Shown here piece by piece: positions 1-6,365 of a stretch of DNA of 7,348 bases. This DNA is from Methanosarcinales archaeon (lineage in GTDB: Archaea > Halobacteriota > Methanosarcinia > Methanosarcinales > Methanogasteraceae). The stretch covers positions 1 through 7,348 of the forward strand of contig JAUWGA010000090.1 in NCBI GenBank assembly GCA_030606635.1, given 5' to 3'. Below the pieces are notes generated by a model. The model was not told the DNA's origin and did no database searches. It saw only the letters and a list, made by a program, of their open reading frames with translations. How positions within the stretch are numbered: position 1 is the stretch's first letter; every line of letters starts with the position of its first letter. The translations under genes were made by a program, and so were the position numbers.

Positions 1-156
1 GTGCCGATCAACGATTCTGTAAAAAAGAAGCGAGAGAGCCTCGGGATGGAGGCTCTTCCTGAAACAGTTCACAAGTATCCGGATGCACTTGCTGATGTGC
101 AGACACTCCTTGCGTCATGCGGCTTTGACAAACTCACGGCTGGCGCTCAGGAGTGA
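1..156 (+). CDS. hdrC: Heterodisulfide reductase subunit C, C-terminal end (partial)
   Basis: An open frame enters from the left edge and ends at TGA 154-156, leaving the last 51 residues of a protein. The visible part has the look of the HdrC C-terminus: a basic stretch with KKKRESLGM, then a proline-containing segment (ALPETVHKYPDAL) and a short terminal helix ending near CGFDKL. HdrC is the small ferredoxin-like subunit with two [4Fe-4S] clusters that passes electrons from HdrA to HdrB in the cytosolic heterodisulfide reductase. Its cluster cysteines would lie upstream of the window, so they cannot be confirmed here. The identification rests on this short tail and on position: hdrB follows after a 10-nt gap, the usual hdrC-hdrB order. 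The base at position 1 is not claimed as a start codon. Confidence 0.8.
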   Translation: MPINDSVKKKRESLGMEALPETVHKYPDALADVQTLLASCGFDKLTAGAQE

Positions 157-166
157 GGGGGCAATC

Positions 167-1057
167 ATGGAAAAATTATCACTTTATTTAGGTTGTATCA
201 CTCCGAACCGGTATCCCGGAATCGAGAAAGCCACAAAACTCTGCCTTGAGCGGCTGGAGATCGATTACGCTGACCTATCCGGTGCGTCGTGCTGTCCTGC
301 GCCGGGCGTCTTCCGGTCATTTGATAAAGCGACATGGCTTTTAATTGCCAGCCGAAACATCGTGCTCTCAGAGGAGATGGAGCGCGATCTCTTGACGATC
401 TGCAATGGCTGCTACGGATCTCTCGTGGACGCTAATAACGAACTGAAAGATGATCCTGCGCTTAAGAAAAGCACAAACGCCCATCTCAAGAAGATTGGTA
501 AGACATTCAAGGGAACCGTGGATGTCAGGCACATCATTGAACTACTCTACGACGAGCCTGGACCTGAAAAGATAAAGGAGATGGTTACTCGTCCGTTAGA
601 CCTCAGAGTCGCTCTGCATTATGGGTGCCACCTCGTAAAGCCGTCAAAGGAACGAAATCTCGGGAGTGCGGAAGACCCTCGCTTCTTTGACGAACTGGTC
701 GAGGCAACGGGCGCTGAGAGCGTCAATTATCCCGACAAGATGGCGTGCTGTGGAGCAGGAGGCGGGGTCAGGTCTGCGCTCCTTGACAAGTCGCTTGAGA
801 TGCTGGAGCACAAACTATCGCGGATCAGGGATGCGGACGTTGATTGCATCGTGAATGCGTGTCCGTTCTGTCATTTGCAGTTTGACGGCGGGCAGGTCGA
901 GATTGCGGAGAAACGCGGCACAGAATACAATATTCCGGTTCTTCACTATTCCCAACTTCTGGGGCTTGCATTCGGGTACTTGCCAGAGGAACTCGGAATC
1001 GACCTGAATCTTGTTGCGAACGAGGAGTTTCTTCTGAAGCTGAAAGGGGATCGGTGA
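167..1057 (+). CDS. hdrB: CoB-CoM heterodisulfide reductase subunit B
   Basis: This 296-aa protein is the catalytic subunit that reduces the CoM-S-S-CoB heterodisulfide on two non-cubane [4Fe-4S] clusters. Both CCG-domain cysteine motifs are complete: C10, C42-C43, C79-x-x-C82 in the N-terminal half and C154, C194-C195, C232-x-x-C235 in the C-terminal half, close to the C-x31-39-CC-x35-38-CxxC family pattern. Length is normal for HdrB. The frame stays open back to position 83, but those codons overlap hdrC and look unrelated to the family. ATG 167 gives the typical N-terminus (MEKLSLYLGC) and has a purine-rich, GAGG-containing site 5-8 nt upstream that overlaps the hdrC stop. The gene sits between hdrC and hdrA in one operon, and its stop codon is overlapped by the hdrA ribosome binding site. 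The protein should be cytosolic; no membrane segment is seen. Confidence 0.95.
   Translation: MEKLSLYLGCITPNRYPGIEKATKLCLERLEIDYADLSGASCCPAPGVFRSFDKATWLLIASRNIVLSEEMERDLLTICNGCYGSLVDANNELKDDPALKKSTNAHLKKIGKTFKGTVDVRHIIELLYDEPGPEKIKEMVTRPLDLRVALHYGCHLVKPSKERNLGSAEDPRFFDELVEATGAESVNYPDKMACCGAGGGVRSALLDKSLEMLEHKLSRIRDADVDCIVNACPFCHLQFDGGQVEIAEKRGTEYNIPVLHYSQLLGLAFGYLPEELGIDLNLVANEEFLLKLKGDR
1053..1057 (+). promoter_or_regulatory. Ribosome binding site of hdrA, overlapping the hdrB stop
   Basis: GGTGA, complementary to the archaeal 16S rRNA 3' end, lies 5 nt before ATG 1063 and includes the hdrB TGA stop (1055-1057). The alternative GTG start at 1054 falls inside this site, so the site argues for ATG 1063. 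The overlap suggests that hdrB and hdrA translation are coupled. Confidence 0.7.
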
Positions 1058-1062
1058 AAACG

Positions 1063-3345
1063 ATGAGCAGCGAAAAAATTGGCGTATATCTCTGCAGGTG
1101 CGGCGGCAACATCGGCGATGTCGTTGATGTCGAAGAGATTGCAGACGAAGTATCAGGAATGGGCGGCGTTACACTCACAAATGTTCAGGATTATCTCTGT
1201 AGCAGTGCGGGACAGGGTCAGATCGAGAGCGACATCAAGAAAGGGTTGATCGACCGCGTGGTGATCGGCTCATGTTCACCGAAGCTTCACCTCGAGACGT
1301 TTCGTGTGATGGCAGAGAAAGCCGGCATAAACCCGATGCTTCTTGAGATCACAAACATCCGTGAGCAGTGTTCATGGGTGCACGAGGATCAGGAGGAGGC
1401 TACAAGGAAAGCGAGGGGTCTCGTGAAGGGGGCAGTCTCCCGGATGCAGTACCTCGAGTCCTTAAACCCGATCATAAAGGATGTCAAAGACCGTGTGCTT
1501 GTTGTTGGTGGCGGAATTGCCGGGATCACGGCTGCGCTTGAGATGGCTGACGAACGCGAGGTTATCCTGATCGAAAGAGCCCCATACATCGGCGGGCAGA
1601 TGATCGGTCTCTCAAAGACGTTTCCGACGCTCGACTGCTCGCAGTGCATCCTCACCCCAAAGATGGTTGCGGTCTTTAACCACCCGAATATCACGCTCTA
1701 CACCCAGACAGAGGTTGCATCGGTCGACGGAAACGTTGGCGATTACAGCGTGACCCTCCTTCGTTCGCCGCGGTACGTTGACATAGAGGTGTGCACATCC
1801 TGCGGCAGATGCGCCGCAAAGTGCCCGACGGACGCGATCTACCTGCCGTTTGCGCAGGCGATCCCGCAGGCATACATAATCGACAGGGAGCTCTGTATCG
1901 AATGCGGCGCATGTGAAAAAGCTTGTTCTGCAGGTGCGATCCGGCTTGATGATACCGGGGAAGAGATACAGGTGGATTGCGGCGCGATAACGATTGCGAC
2001 GGGGTTTGAGTCGATCGATCCATCGATAATTGAGGAATACCACTATGGTGATCATCCTGACATCATAACCGCAATCGAGTTTGAGGAGATGGTCTCTGCC
2101 AAGAGCAAGACTGGCATGAGGCTTCAGAAGTCGGACGGAACATTTCCAGAGCGGGTTGCGTATGTTCTCTGTGTCGGGTCCCGCGACTTCAATCGGGGAA
2201 ATAAGCATTGCTCAAAGGTCTGCTGCATCTATTCGCAGAAACAGGCGCAGCTCGTCCTCAAGATGAAACCTGATGCGGATGTTACGATCTTCTACATCGA
2301 TATGCGATCGGCAGGAAGAAGGATGGAGGAGTTTTACCAGCATACGCAGGAGATCGGTGTTAACTTTGTCCGCGGGCGTGTGGCTGAGGTGAATCCGCTC
2401 GGCGATAAATTGCAGGTCAGGTACGAGGACACATTATTAGGCGAGATCGGGGAAGCCGAGTTCGACATGGTCGTGCTCTGCCCGTCACTTATCCCCTCGA
2501 AAGGGTCACGAGAACTTGCGGACCAACTGGGAGTTCCGGTAGGTGGTGACGGGTTTATAGAGGAGAAACACGTCAAGATCGATCCTGTGAATACGTTAAA
2601 TCAGGGCGTCTTTGTGGCAGGGTGCGCTGTCGGACCAAAAGACATCCACGACTCGGTGACAGAAGCGATAGGCGCAGCCCACAAGATCCACCAGTTCTTA
2701 GGGATTGGCACGATCTCGGTATCGCCTGAAAAGCCTGTTATCTCGGATGCCTGCGACGGCTGCGGCACCTGTGTTCTGGAATGTCCGTACGGGGCGCTGA
2801 CGATGGTGGACAGAGACAGCGGAAAGCCGGTGCCTGTTCTCGATCCGCTCTCATGCAATGCATGTGGAATCTGTGCGGCGGTCTGCCCGAAAGGAGCTGT
2901 TGAGATCGCAAACTATACGCGGGAGCAGTTGAAGGCGCAGGCAGAAGGGATTCTTGATGCTGGCATGGGTGTGATCGTGTACATCGACCCGGCGGCTTAT
3001 GCGGCGGCTGATCTTGCAGGTGTTAACAGGACGCAGTATTCGCCGCTCATCCGGTTCATTCAGGTGCCATCGATCCATCTGCTGGACGCGGATATCGTGG
3101 GTCATGCTTTTGAGTCGGGTGCTGGCGGCGTGATGCTGATTGAGGGAACGACCGATGAGGCGTTGACGTCGCGGTCGAAAGAGCTTTATAGTCGGCTCAA
3201 GAAGGAGACAAAGACGTTCAAGCTGCCGATCCGGTATTCGCATATCGAGACAGCGCAATACGAGAAGCTGATGAATCTGCTGAATGTGTTTTCAGAGCAG
3301 GTGGCGGCGAAGGCTGCGAAGAAGGGGAAGAAGAGAAAAGAGTGA
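1063..3345 (+). CDS. hdrA: Heterodisulfide reductase subunit A with C-terminal cysteine-less MvhD-like domain
   Basis: This 760-aa protein is the FAD iron-sulfur subunit of Hdr, the flavin-based electron-bifurcation site that couples ferredoxin and heterodisulfide reduction. Domains in order: an N-terminal HdrA domain (C11-x-C13G, about 1-135); a thioredoxin-reductase-like FAD domain with GGGIAG at 149-154 and a conserved DCSQC at 191-195; an inserted ferredoxin domain (C244/247/250/254 and C278/281/284/288); the HdrA-specific cluster set C370, C383, C387, C388, whose 13-4-1 spacing equals the Cys386/399/403/404 set I recall for structurally known HdrA; and a second ferredoxin pair (C564/567/570/574 and C598/601/604/608). 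Residues about 635-748 resemble MvhD but lack every cysteine. The tail is lysine-rich. At 760 aa it exceeds the roughly 650 aa of hydrogenotrophic HdrA, because of this domain. ATG 1063 is preferred over GTG 1054: it has GGTGA 5 nt upstream and gives the family-like start MSSEKIGVYLC. Confidence 0.95.
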   Translation: MSSEKIGVYLCRCGGNIGDVVDVEEIADEVSGMGGVTLTNVQDYLCSSAGQGQIESDIKKGLIDRVVIGSCSPKLHLETFRVMAEKAGINPMLLEITNIREQCSWVHEDQEEATRKARGLVKGAVSRMQYLESLNPIIKDVKDRVLVVGGGIAGITAALEMADEREVILIERAPYIGGQMIGLSKTFPTLDCSQCILTPKMVAVFNHPNITLYTQTEVASVDGNVGDYSVTLLRSPRYVDIEVCTSCGRCAAKCPTDAIYLPFAQAIPQAYIIDRELCIECGACEKACSAGAIRLDDTGEEIQVDCGAITIATGFESIDPSIIEEYHYGDHPDIITAIEFEEMVSAKSKTGMRLQKSDGTFPERVAYVLCVGSRDFNRGNKHCSKVCCIYSQKQAQLVLKMKPDADVTIFYIDMRSAGRRMEEFYQHTQEIGVNFVRGRVAEVNPLGDKLQVRYEDTLLGEIGEAEFDMVVLCPSLIPSKGSRELADQLGVPVGGDGFIEEKHVKIDPVNTLNQGVFVAGCAVGPKDIHDSVTEAIGAAHKIHQFLGIGTISVSPEKPVISDACDGCGTCVLECPYGALTMVDRDSGKPVPVLDPLSCNACGICAAVCPKGAVEIANYTREQLKAQAEGILDAGMGVIVYIDPAAYAAADLAGVNRTQYSPLIRFIQVPSIHLLDADIVGHAFESGAGGVMLIEGTTDEALTSRSKELYSRLKKETKTFKLPIRYSHIETAQYEKLMNLLNVFSEQVAAKAAKKGKKRKE

Positions 3346-3351
3346 AGGCGC

Positions 3352-3362
3352 ACGATATTCAC
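3352..3362 (+). repeat. 11-nt direct repeat copy 1, just after the hdrA stop
   Basis: ACGATATTCAC begins 7 nt after the hdrA stop and recurs identically at 5350-5360, 5 nt after the lplA stop. The flanks are loosely alike (AAGGCGC versus AAAGCA). A single 11-mer match can easily be chance in 7 kb; only the matching position after two stop codons makes it worth noting. Confidence 0.3.
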
Positions 3363-3463
3363 CCATTCATGATCTCTGGTCAAACACGAAAAAACCCCGC
3401 AGTGCATTATCAGAAGTCCAGACCTCAAAGACCCCCGTACAGCCAAGCATCGGCACCCTACTC

Positions 3464-3471
3464 TTTAAATA
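3464..3471 (+). promoter_or_regulatory. TATA box of the GGR/lplA operon
   Basis: TTTAAATA stands out in an otherwise C-rich spacer. Its centre is about 28 nt before ATG 3496. Archaeal transcription normally starts about 22-27 nt downstream of the TATA centre, which puts the start at roughly 3490-3495, so the message would have a leader of only a few bases or none. No GGAGG/GGTGA-like site is seen between the box and the ATG, in keeping with leaderless initiation. The assignment is from sequence pattern only. Confidence 0.6.
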
Positions 3472-3495
3472 CCCCATTCTTGAGATACACCACTG

Positions 3496-4542
3496 ATGAA
3501 CTATGACCTGATCGTATCAGGTGCAGGTCCTGCCGGGTCGGTTACTGCAGCGGCGGTGGCTCAGGCAGGATATCGTGTGCTGGTGCTGGAAAAAAACTCG
3601 TCATGCAGGTCACCCTGTGCAGGATATATCGGCAGCACGATTAACATCGAACTGCCCGAGGGCTGCACCATCCAGTCAAAAATAAGAAAAATGCGCACAT
3701 ATTTTCCGGATCTCTCCTTTCACGACTTCCGATTAAACGGTTTCGTGGTTGACAGATCGTCCTTTGATATGGCGCTTGCGATGAAGGCGGAAGAATCGGG
3801 CGCACAGATCAGATGGCAATCGCCGCTGATCGATCTGACCGGAGACTGTGTTAGATTTCGCGGTGGCGAGGCTTTAGGGACGATCATCGTCGGCGCAGAT
3901 GGCGTCTTTTCAAGGGTTGCATCGCTTCTGGGTGAGAGAAGGCAGAGGGCCGCATTTTGCGCCCAGTATCACCTGAGAGGAATTGAGCCGTTGCCGGAAC
4001 CGGATACCTGCGAGATATTCTTTGATGCGGATTATGCGCCCGGCGGATACGTATGGATCTACCCCACAGGTCACAACTCCGCGAAAGTCGGTCTGGGGAC
4101 AACCGTTGCAGGCTCCCAGACCCCGCACGAATATCTGGATGCGTTCATCGGTGAGTCCTCTGTGGCAGATCGGCTCCGCGGGGAGAGAACCGAATACGTG
4201 GCAGGCGCTCTCCCCATAGGCGGACTTAAAAAGAAGCTCTGCTACGGAAATGTCCTGCTTGTGGGCGACAGTTCCGGCATGGCTGACCCGGTCACGGGTG
4301 CGGGCATCAACAATGCGATGCTGGCAGGCGAGATCGCAGGGAAAACGATAATCAACGCCCTTGAAAATGACGACAGAACACTGCTCGGGCAGTATGAAAC
4401 CAGGGTTGGCAGGCTTCTTGGAAGACCGCTTGCCAGATCACTTGAGAAGAGAAAGAAGCTGGATCGCTATTGTGCTTCAAACGAGTTGCTACAGCAACAT
4501 CTGCCTGAAGTATGGGTGACGTTTGGGGAGTACTGGGCATGA
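3496..4542 (+). CDS. Geranylgeranyl reductase family FAD-dependent protein
   Basis: This 348-aa flavoprotein belongs to the geranylgeranyl reductase (GGR) branch of the PHBH-like FAD oxidoreductases. Visible features: an N-terminal dinucleotide-binding GAGPAG (residues 9-14) with E32 ending the second strand, the C37-x3-C41 segment where GGRs carry a conserved PC-containing substrate-side loop, YVWIYP at 185-190, and the second FAD motif GDSSGMADPVTGAGI from 257. In archaea such enzymes saturate isoprenoid chains of membrane ether lipids (digeranylgeranylglycerophospholipid reductase) or of quinone-like carriers; which substrate applies here cannot be told. It is shorter than most archaeal lipid GGRs (about 390-450 aa), mainly at the C-terminus. 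ATG 3496 immediately precedes the FAD motif and follows a TATA box at leaderless distance. Its stop overlaps the start of the lipoate-ligase-like gene (ATGA), so the two are co-transcribed and probably translationally coupled. Confidence 0.85.
   Translation: MNYDLIVSGAGPAGSVTAAAVAQAGYRVLVLEKNSSCRSPCAGYIGSTINIELPEGCTIQSKIRKMRTYFPDLSFHDFRLNGFVVDRSSFDMALAMKAEESGAQIRWQSPLIDLTGDCVRFRGGEALGTIIVGADGVFSRVASLLGERRQRAAFCAQYHLRGIEPLPEPDTCEIFFDADYAPGGYVWIYPTGHNSAKVGLGTTVAGSQTPHEYLDAFIGESSVADRLRGERTEYVAGALPIGGLKKKLCYGNVLLVGDSSGMADPVTGAGINNAMLAGEIAGKTIINALENDDRTLLGQYETRVGRLLGRPLARSLEKRKKLDRYCASNELLQQHLPEVWVTFGEYWA
4525..4530 (+). promoter_or_regulatory. Ribosome binding site deciding the lplA start
   Basis: GGGGAG lies 8 nt upstream of ATG 4539 and inside the 3' end of the preceding flavoprotein gene. 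The in-frame ATG at 4512 has no comparable site and would add nine residues not typical of the family. This supports 4539 as the start. Confidence 0.55.
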
Positions 4543-5345
4543 CATGGAGATTCGTCGACGCCGGCAGAATCGACGGTTACTACAGCGCAGCACTCTTTGA
4601 ATCGATAGCGAAACATGTTGGCGCTGGCAGGGCAGATGAAACGATTCTCTTCTGGCGTGTCAAAACCCCGGTTGTGTATCTTGGATACCACCAGTACGTG
4701 GAAGATGAGATACACGAGGATTACTGCGTGGCAAACGATATTCAGGTAATACGGCGGGTGCTTGGAGGTGGATGCGGGTTTTGCGACGGGAACCAGATTC
4801 TTTTTTCCATTATCGGGCGCGAGGCGGGTGGTGTGATACCACCGGGCATCCAGAACGCATATTCGCGTGTCCTTGGCGGAGTGGTATCGGCGCTCGAGGC
4901 GCTTGGTTGCGACGGTGAACTTGAACCTGCTCGCAACGCAGTCTATTCGGGTGGGCGGAAGATCTCAGGGAATGCGCAGGGCAGGTTTGACGGTGCAGTG
5001 CTTGTCAATGGCAGTTTCCTCCTGGACTTTGATTTCGATGAGATGGATCGGGTGCTGAAAGACCCCACAAAGAACCTGACAGCGGATGTTCGGTGTGCGA
5101 GGGATGGGATGGTCACGCTCTCTGATCTGCTCGAGCGACGCGGTTATGAGGTTGGGTATGTGAAGGAGGCGCTGAAGAGGGGTTTTGAGGATGCGCTTGG
5201 GGTAACTACCGTTTGTGGTGCGCTGACTGATTCAGAGGACCTGCTGGCGAGCCGCCTCGCGGATAGGCACCGGAGCAGGGATTGGGTCTACCGGATGGAT
5301 GATAAGCGGAGGAAACGGCTAGGACGTGAACGACAGGGAGATTAA
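4539..5345 (+). CDS. lplA: Lipoate-protein ligase A family protein
   Basis: This 268-aa protein belongs to the BPL/LplA/LplB fold. Enzymes of this family activate lipoate (or octanoate) as the AMP ester and attach it to a lysine of a lipoyl domain. Visible: the typical start MTWRFVDAG, the RRVLGGG nucleotide/lipoate loop (72-78), the invariant lysine K141 in GRKISGNAQ, a following LLDFDFDEM strand-helix, and a C-terminal SRDWVYRM matching the family's S-x-E/D-W segment. The length fits archaeal LplA, which lacks the C-terminal accessory domain of E. coli LplA and often needs a separate LplB; no lplB is seen nearby. The loop after GGG reads CGFCDGN, with cysteines C79 and C82 where the usual form is closer to AVYHD. 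The substrate protein (GcvH, an E2 or a lipoate-binding protein) is not in the window. The gene overlaps the upstream flavoprotein gene by ATGA and closes the GC-rich block. Confidence 0.85.
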   Translation: MTWRFVDAGRIDGYYSAALFESIAKHVGAGRADETILFWRVKTPVVYLGYHQYVEDEIHEDYCVANDIQVIRRVLGGGCGFCDGNQILFSIIGREAGGVIPPGIQNAYSRVLGGVVSALEALGCDGELEPARNAVYSGGRKISGNAQGRFDGAVLVNGSFLLDFDFDEMDRVLKDPTKNLTADVRCARDGMVTLSDLLERRGYEVGYVKEALKRGFEDALGVTTVCGALTDSEDLLASRLADRHRSRDWVYRMDDKRRKRLGRERQGD

Positions 5346-5349
5346 AGCA

Positions 5350-5360
5350 ACGATATTCAC
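5350..5360 (+). repeat. 11-nt direct repeat copy 2, just after the lplA stop
   Basis: This is the second copy of ACGATATTCAC, located at the junction between the GC-rich and AT-rich blocks. It has no dyad symmetry or T-tract of its own, so it is not called a terminator. Confidence 0.3.
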
Positions 5361-5417
5361 GTCGCTATTTGTGTGACTTCGTGGGATGGTCACTTTCATT
5401 GTGCTCTTGGGGGAAGT

Positions 5418-5426
5418 GTTAATAGA
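5418..5426 (+). promoter_or_regulatory. Possible TATA-like element upstream of the accessory operon
   Basis: The AT-rich stretch GTTAATAGA sits about 38 nt before ATG 5460. A start about 25 nt downstream of its centre would fall near 5447, just before the GGTGA ribosome binding site. The match to an archaeal TATA consensus is weak; this is the best candidate in the 114-nt gap. Confidence 0.25.
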
Positions 5427-5448
5427 TTCCTGGTGATATTTTGACAAA

Positions 5449-5453
5449 GGTGA
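5449..5453 (+). promoter_or_regulatory. Ribosome binding site of the 301-aa protein gene
   Basis: GGTGA lies 6 nt before ATG 5460, a good archaeal Shine-Dalgarno match and spacing. It fixes the start of the first accessory gene and shows that this gene is initiated independently of the upstream lplA gene. Confidence 0.65.
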
Positions 5454-5459
5454 ACGGAA

Positions 5460-6365
5460 ATGAAATTCCATATTGCCCGGTTATCTTTCGTCCCTTCAGT
5501 GCAGAAAGCATTAGTGGAGCCCAAGTTCGAAGGCACCCCTATAGGACTGGCTGAAAAATTATTGGTTGAGCATACACAATACATTTCGAAAAATAAAAAG
5601 GGGTTTACTAGTACCAGCCTAATTTTCGCCGGATTTATTTGTGGGACTGACAGAAGGTTATTGTCTGCAAAACTCGGAAAGGCTAAAGAGGTAAAATTAC
5701 TTGACTACGACGATGCTAAGAAAGATTTTCTCGATACGGAGCGTACATCATATCCTTATGTGTACTTACTCTGGGACCGGGATGAACAAGTGATAGTAGT
5801 ACAGAAAAACACGAGCGTTTTCCAAGATTATGAGGTTGTTCTCAATTCCATAGAGGATCATTTAAATAATCTATTGGCAGAATATGAACTTAGGGTTTTT
5901 GTTGAACCGCTAACAGAAAAGGCAGACTTCTGGAGAACTATACAGATGTTAAAATATATTTATGAAGTTACCTTTGAACTACATATGCCGAATTTTCTTG
6001 GAAAAACTCAAAAACATCTAAAAGAAGCTCTCGAAACGTTCAGCAAAGAATATAACGCTACTGGAGTTTTGACTCGGATATCAAATCCGGATGGTAGGTT
6101 GAATATACAAGAGAGTGATCCACAAACCAATACTGACTTGGAGTGGATTACAAAAGGTGGCGGATCGTGGTCTATTAACGGAAAAAAGGAGGGTAAAAAG
6201 ACAAAATCAACAATAACCAGTACCAGAAGCCAAAATATCAAGACTGAAGAGACTTCGATCGAACTTGAAAATTATACTGCGGAAGAAGTAATGGCAATAT
6301 TATCTGTTTTTAAACCTGGATATTCCGTAAAGAATGCCCAAGGCAAAGATGATGAAGACAAGTGA
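5460..6365 (+). CDS. Uncharacterised soluble protein, first gene of the accessory operon
   Basis: I do not recognise a family for this 301-aa protein. No signal peptide or membrane helix is seen, so it is probably cytosolic. Residues 1 to about 215 look like a mixed alpha/beta globular domain, including a strand-rich segment with VYLLWDRDEQVIVVQK near 100-115 and an aromatic helical stretch near 160-185. Residues about 232-262 are a linker rich in Gly, Lys, Ser and Thr (KGGGSWSINGKKEGKKTKS), followed by a short helix ending in VFKPGYS and an acidic/basic tail. Only one cysteine is present (in GFICGTD) and no convincing nuclease, NTPase or TIR motif is visible. Codon use is AT-rich, unlike lplA upstream. 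Its 3' end overlaps the next gene, which encodes a membrane protein, so the two products probably work together. A sensor or adaptor role is only inference from this layout. Confidence 0.85.
   Translation: MKFHIARLSFVPSVQKALVEPKFEGTPIGLAEKLLVEHTQYISKNKKGFTSTSLIFAGFICGTDRRLLSAKLGKAKEVKLLDYDDAKKDFLDTERTSYPYVYLLWDRDEQVIVVQKNTSVFQDYEVVLNSIEDHLNNLLAEYELRVFVEPLTEKADFWRTIQMLKYIYEVTFELHMPNFLGKTQKHLKEALETFSKEYNATGVLTRISNPDGRLNIQESDPQTNTDLEWITKGGGSWSINGKKEGKKTKSTITSTRSQNIKTEETSIELENYTAEEVMAILSVFKPGYSVKNAQGKDDEDK

Noticed and set aside
83..166. An upstream extension of hdrB to an ATG at 83
   Set aside because: It would overlap hdrC by 74 nt and adds residues unlike any HdrB; ATG 167 gives the canonical N-terminus.
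1612..2208. A 198-codon open frame on the minus strand inside hdrA
   Set aside because: It lies wholly antisense to a well-supported HdrA with intact motifs, shows no family resemblance, and is the usual result of GC-rich codon use on the other strand.
3186..3446. An 86-codon minus-strand frame over the hdrA 3' end and spacer
   Set aside because: It is mainly the reverse of hdrA's lysine-rich tail, with no family match or start signal.
3284..3496. A 70-codon open frame on the plus strand across the hdrA end and the spacer before the GGR gene
   Set aside because: It starts out of frame inside hdrA, has low-complexity arginine-rich beginnings and no ribosome binding site; the spacer is better explained by a promoter.
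5373..5393. Inverted repeat GTGAC ... GTCAC after lplA, considered as a terminator
   Set aside because: The stem is only 5 bp with an 11-nt loop and no following T-tract, too weak to call.
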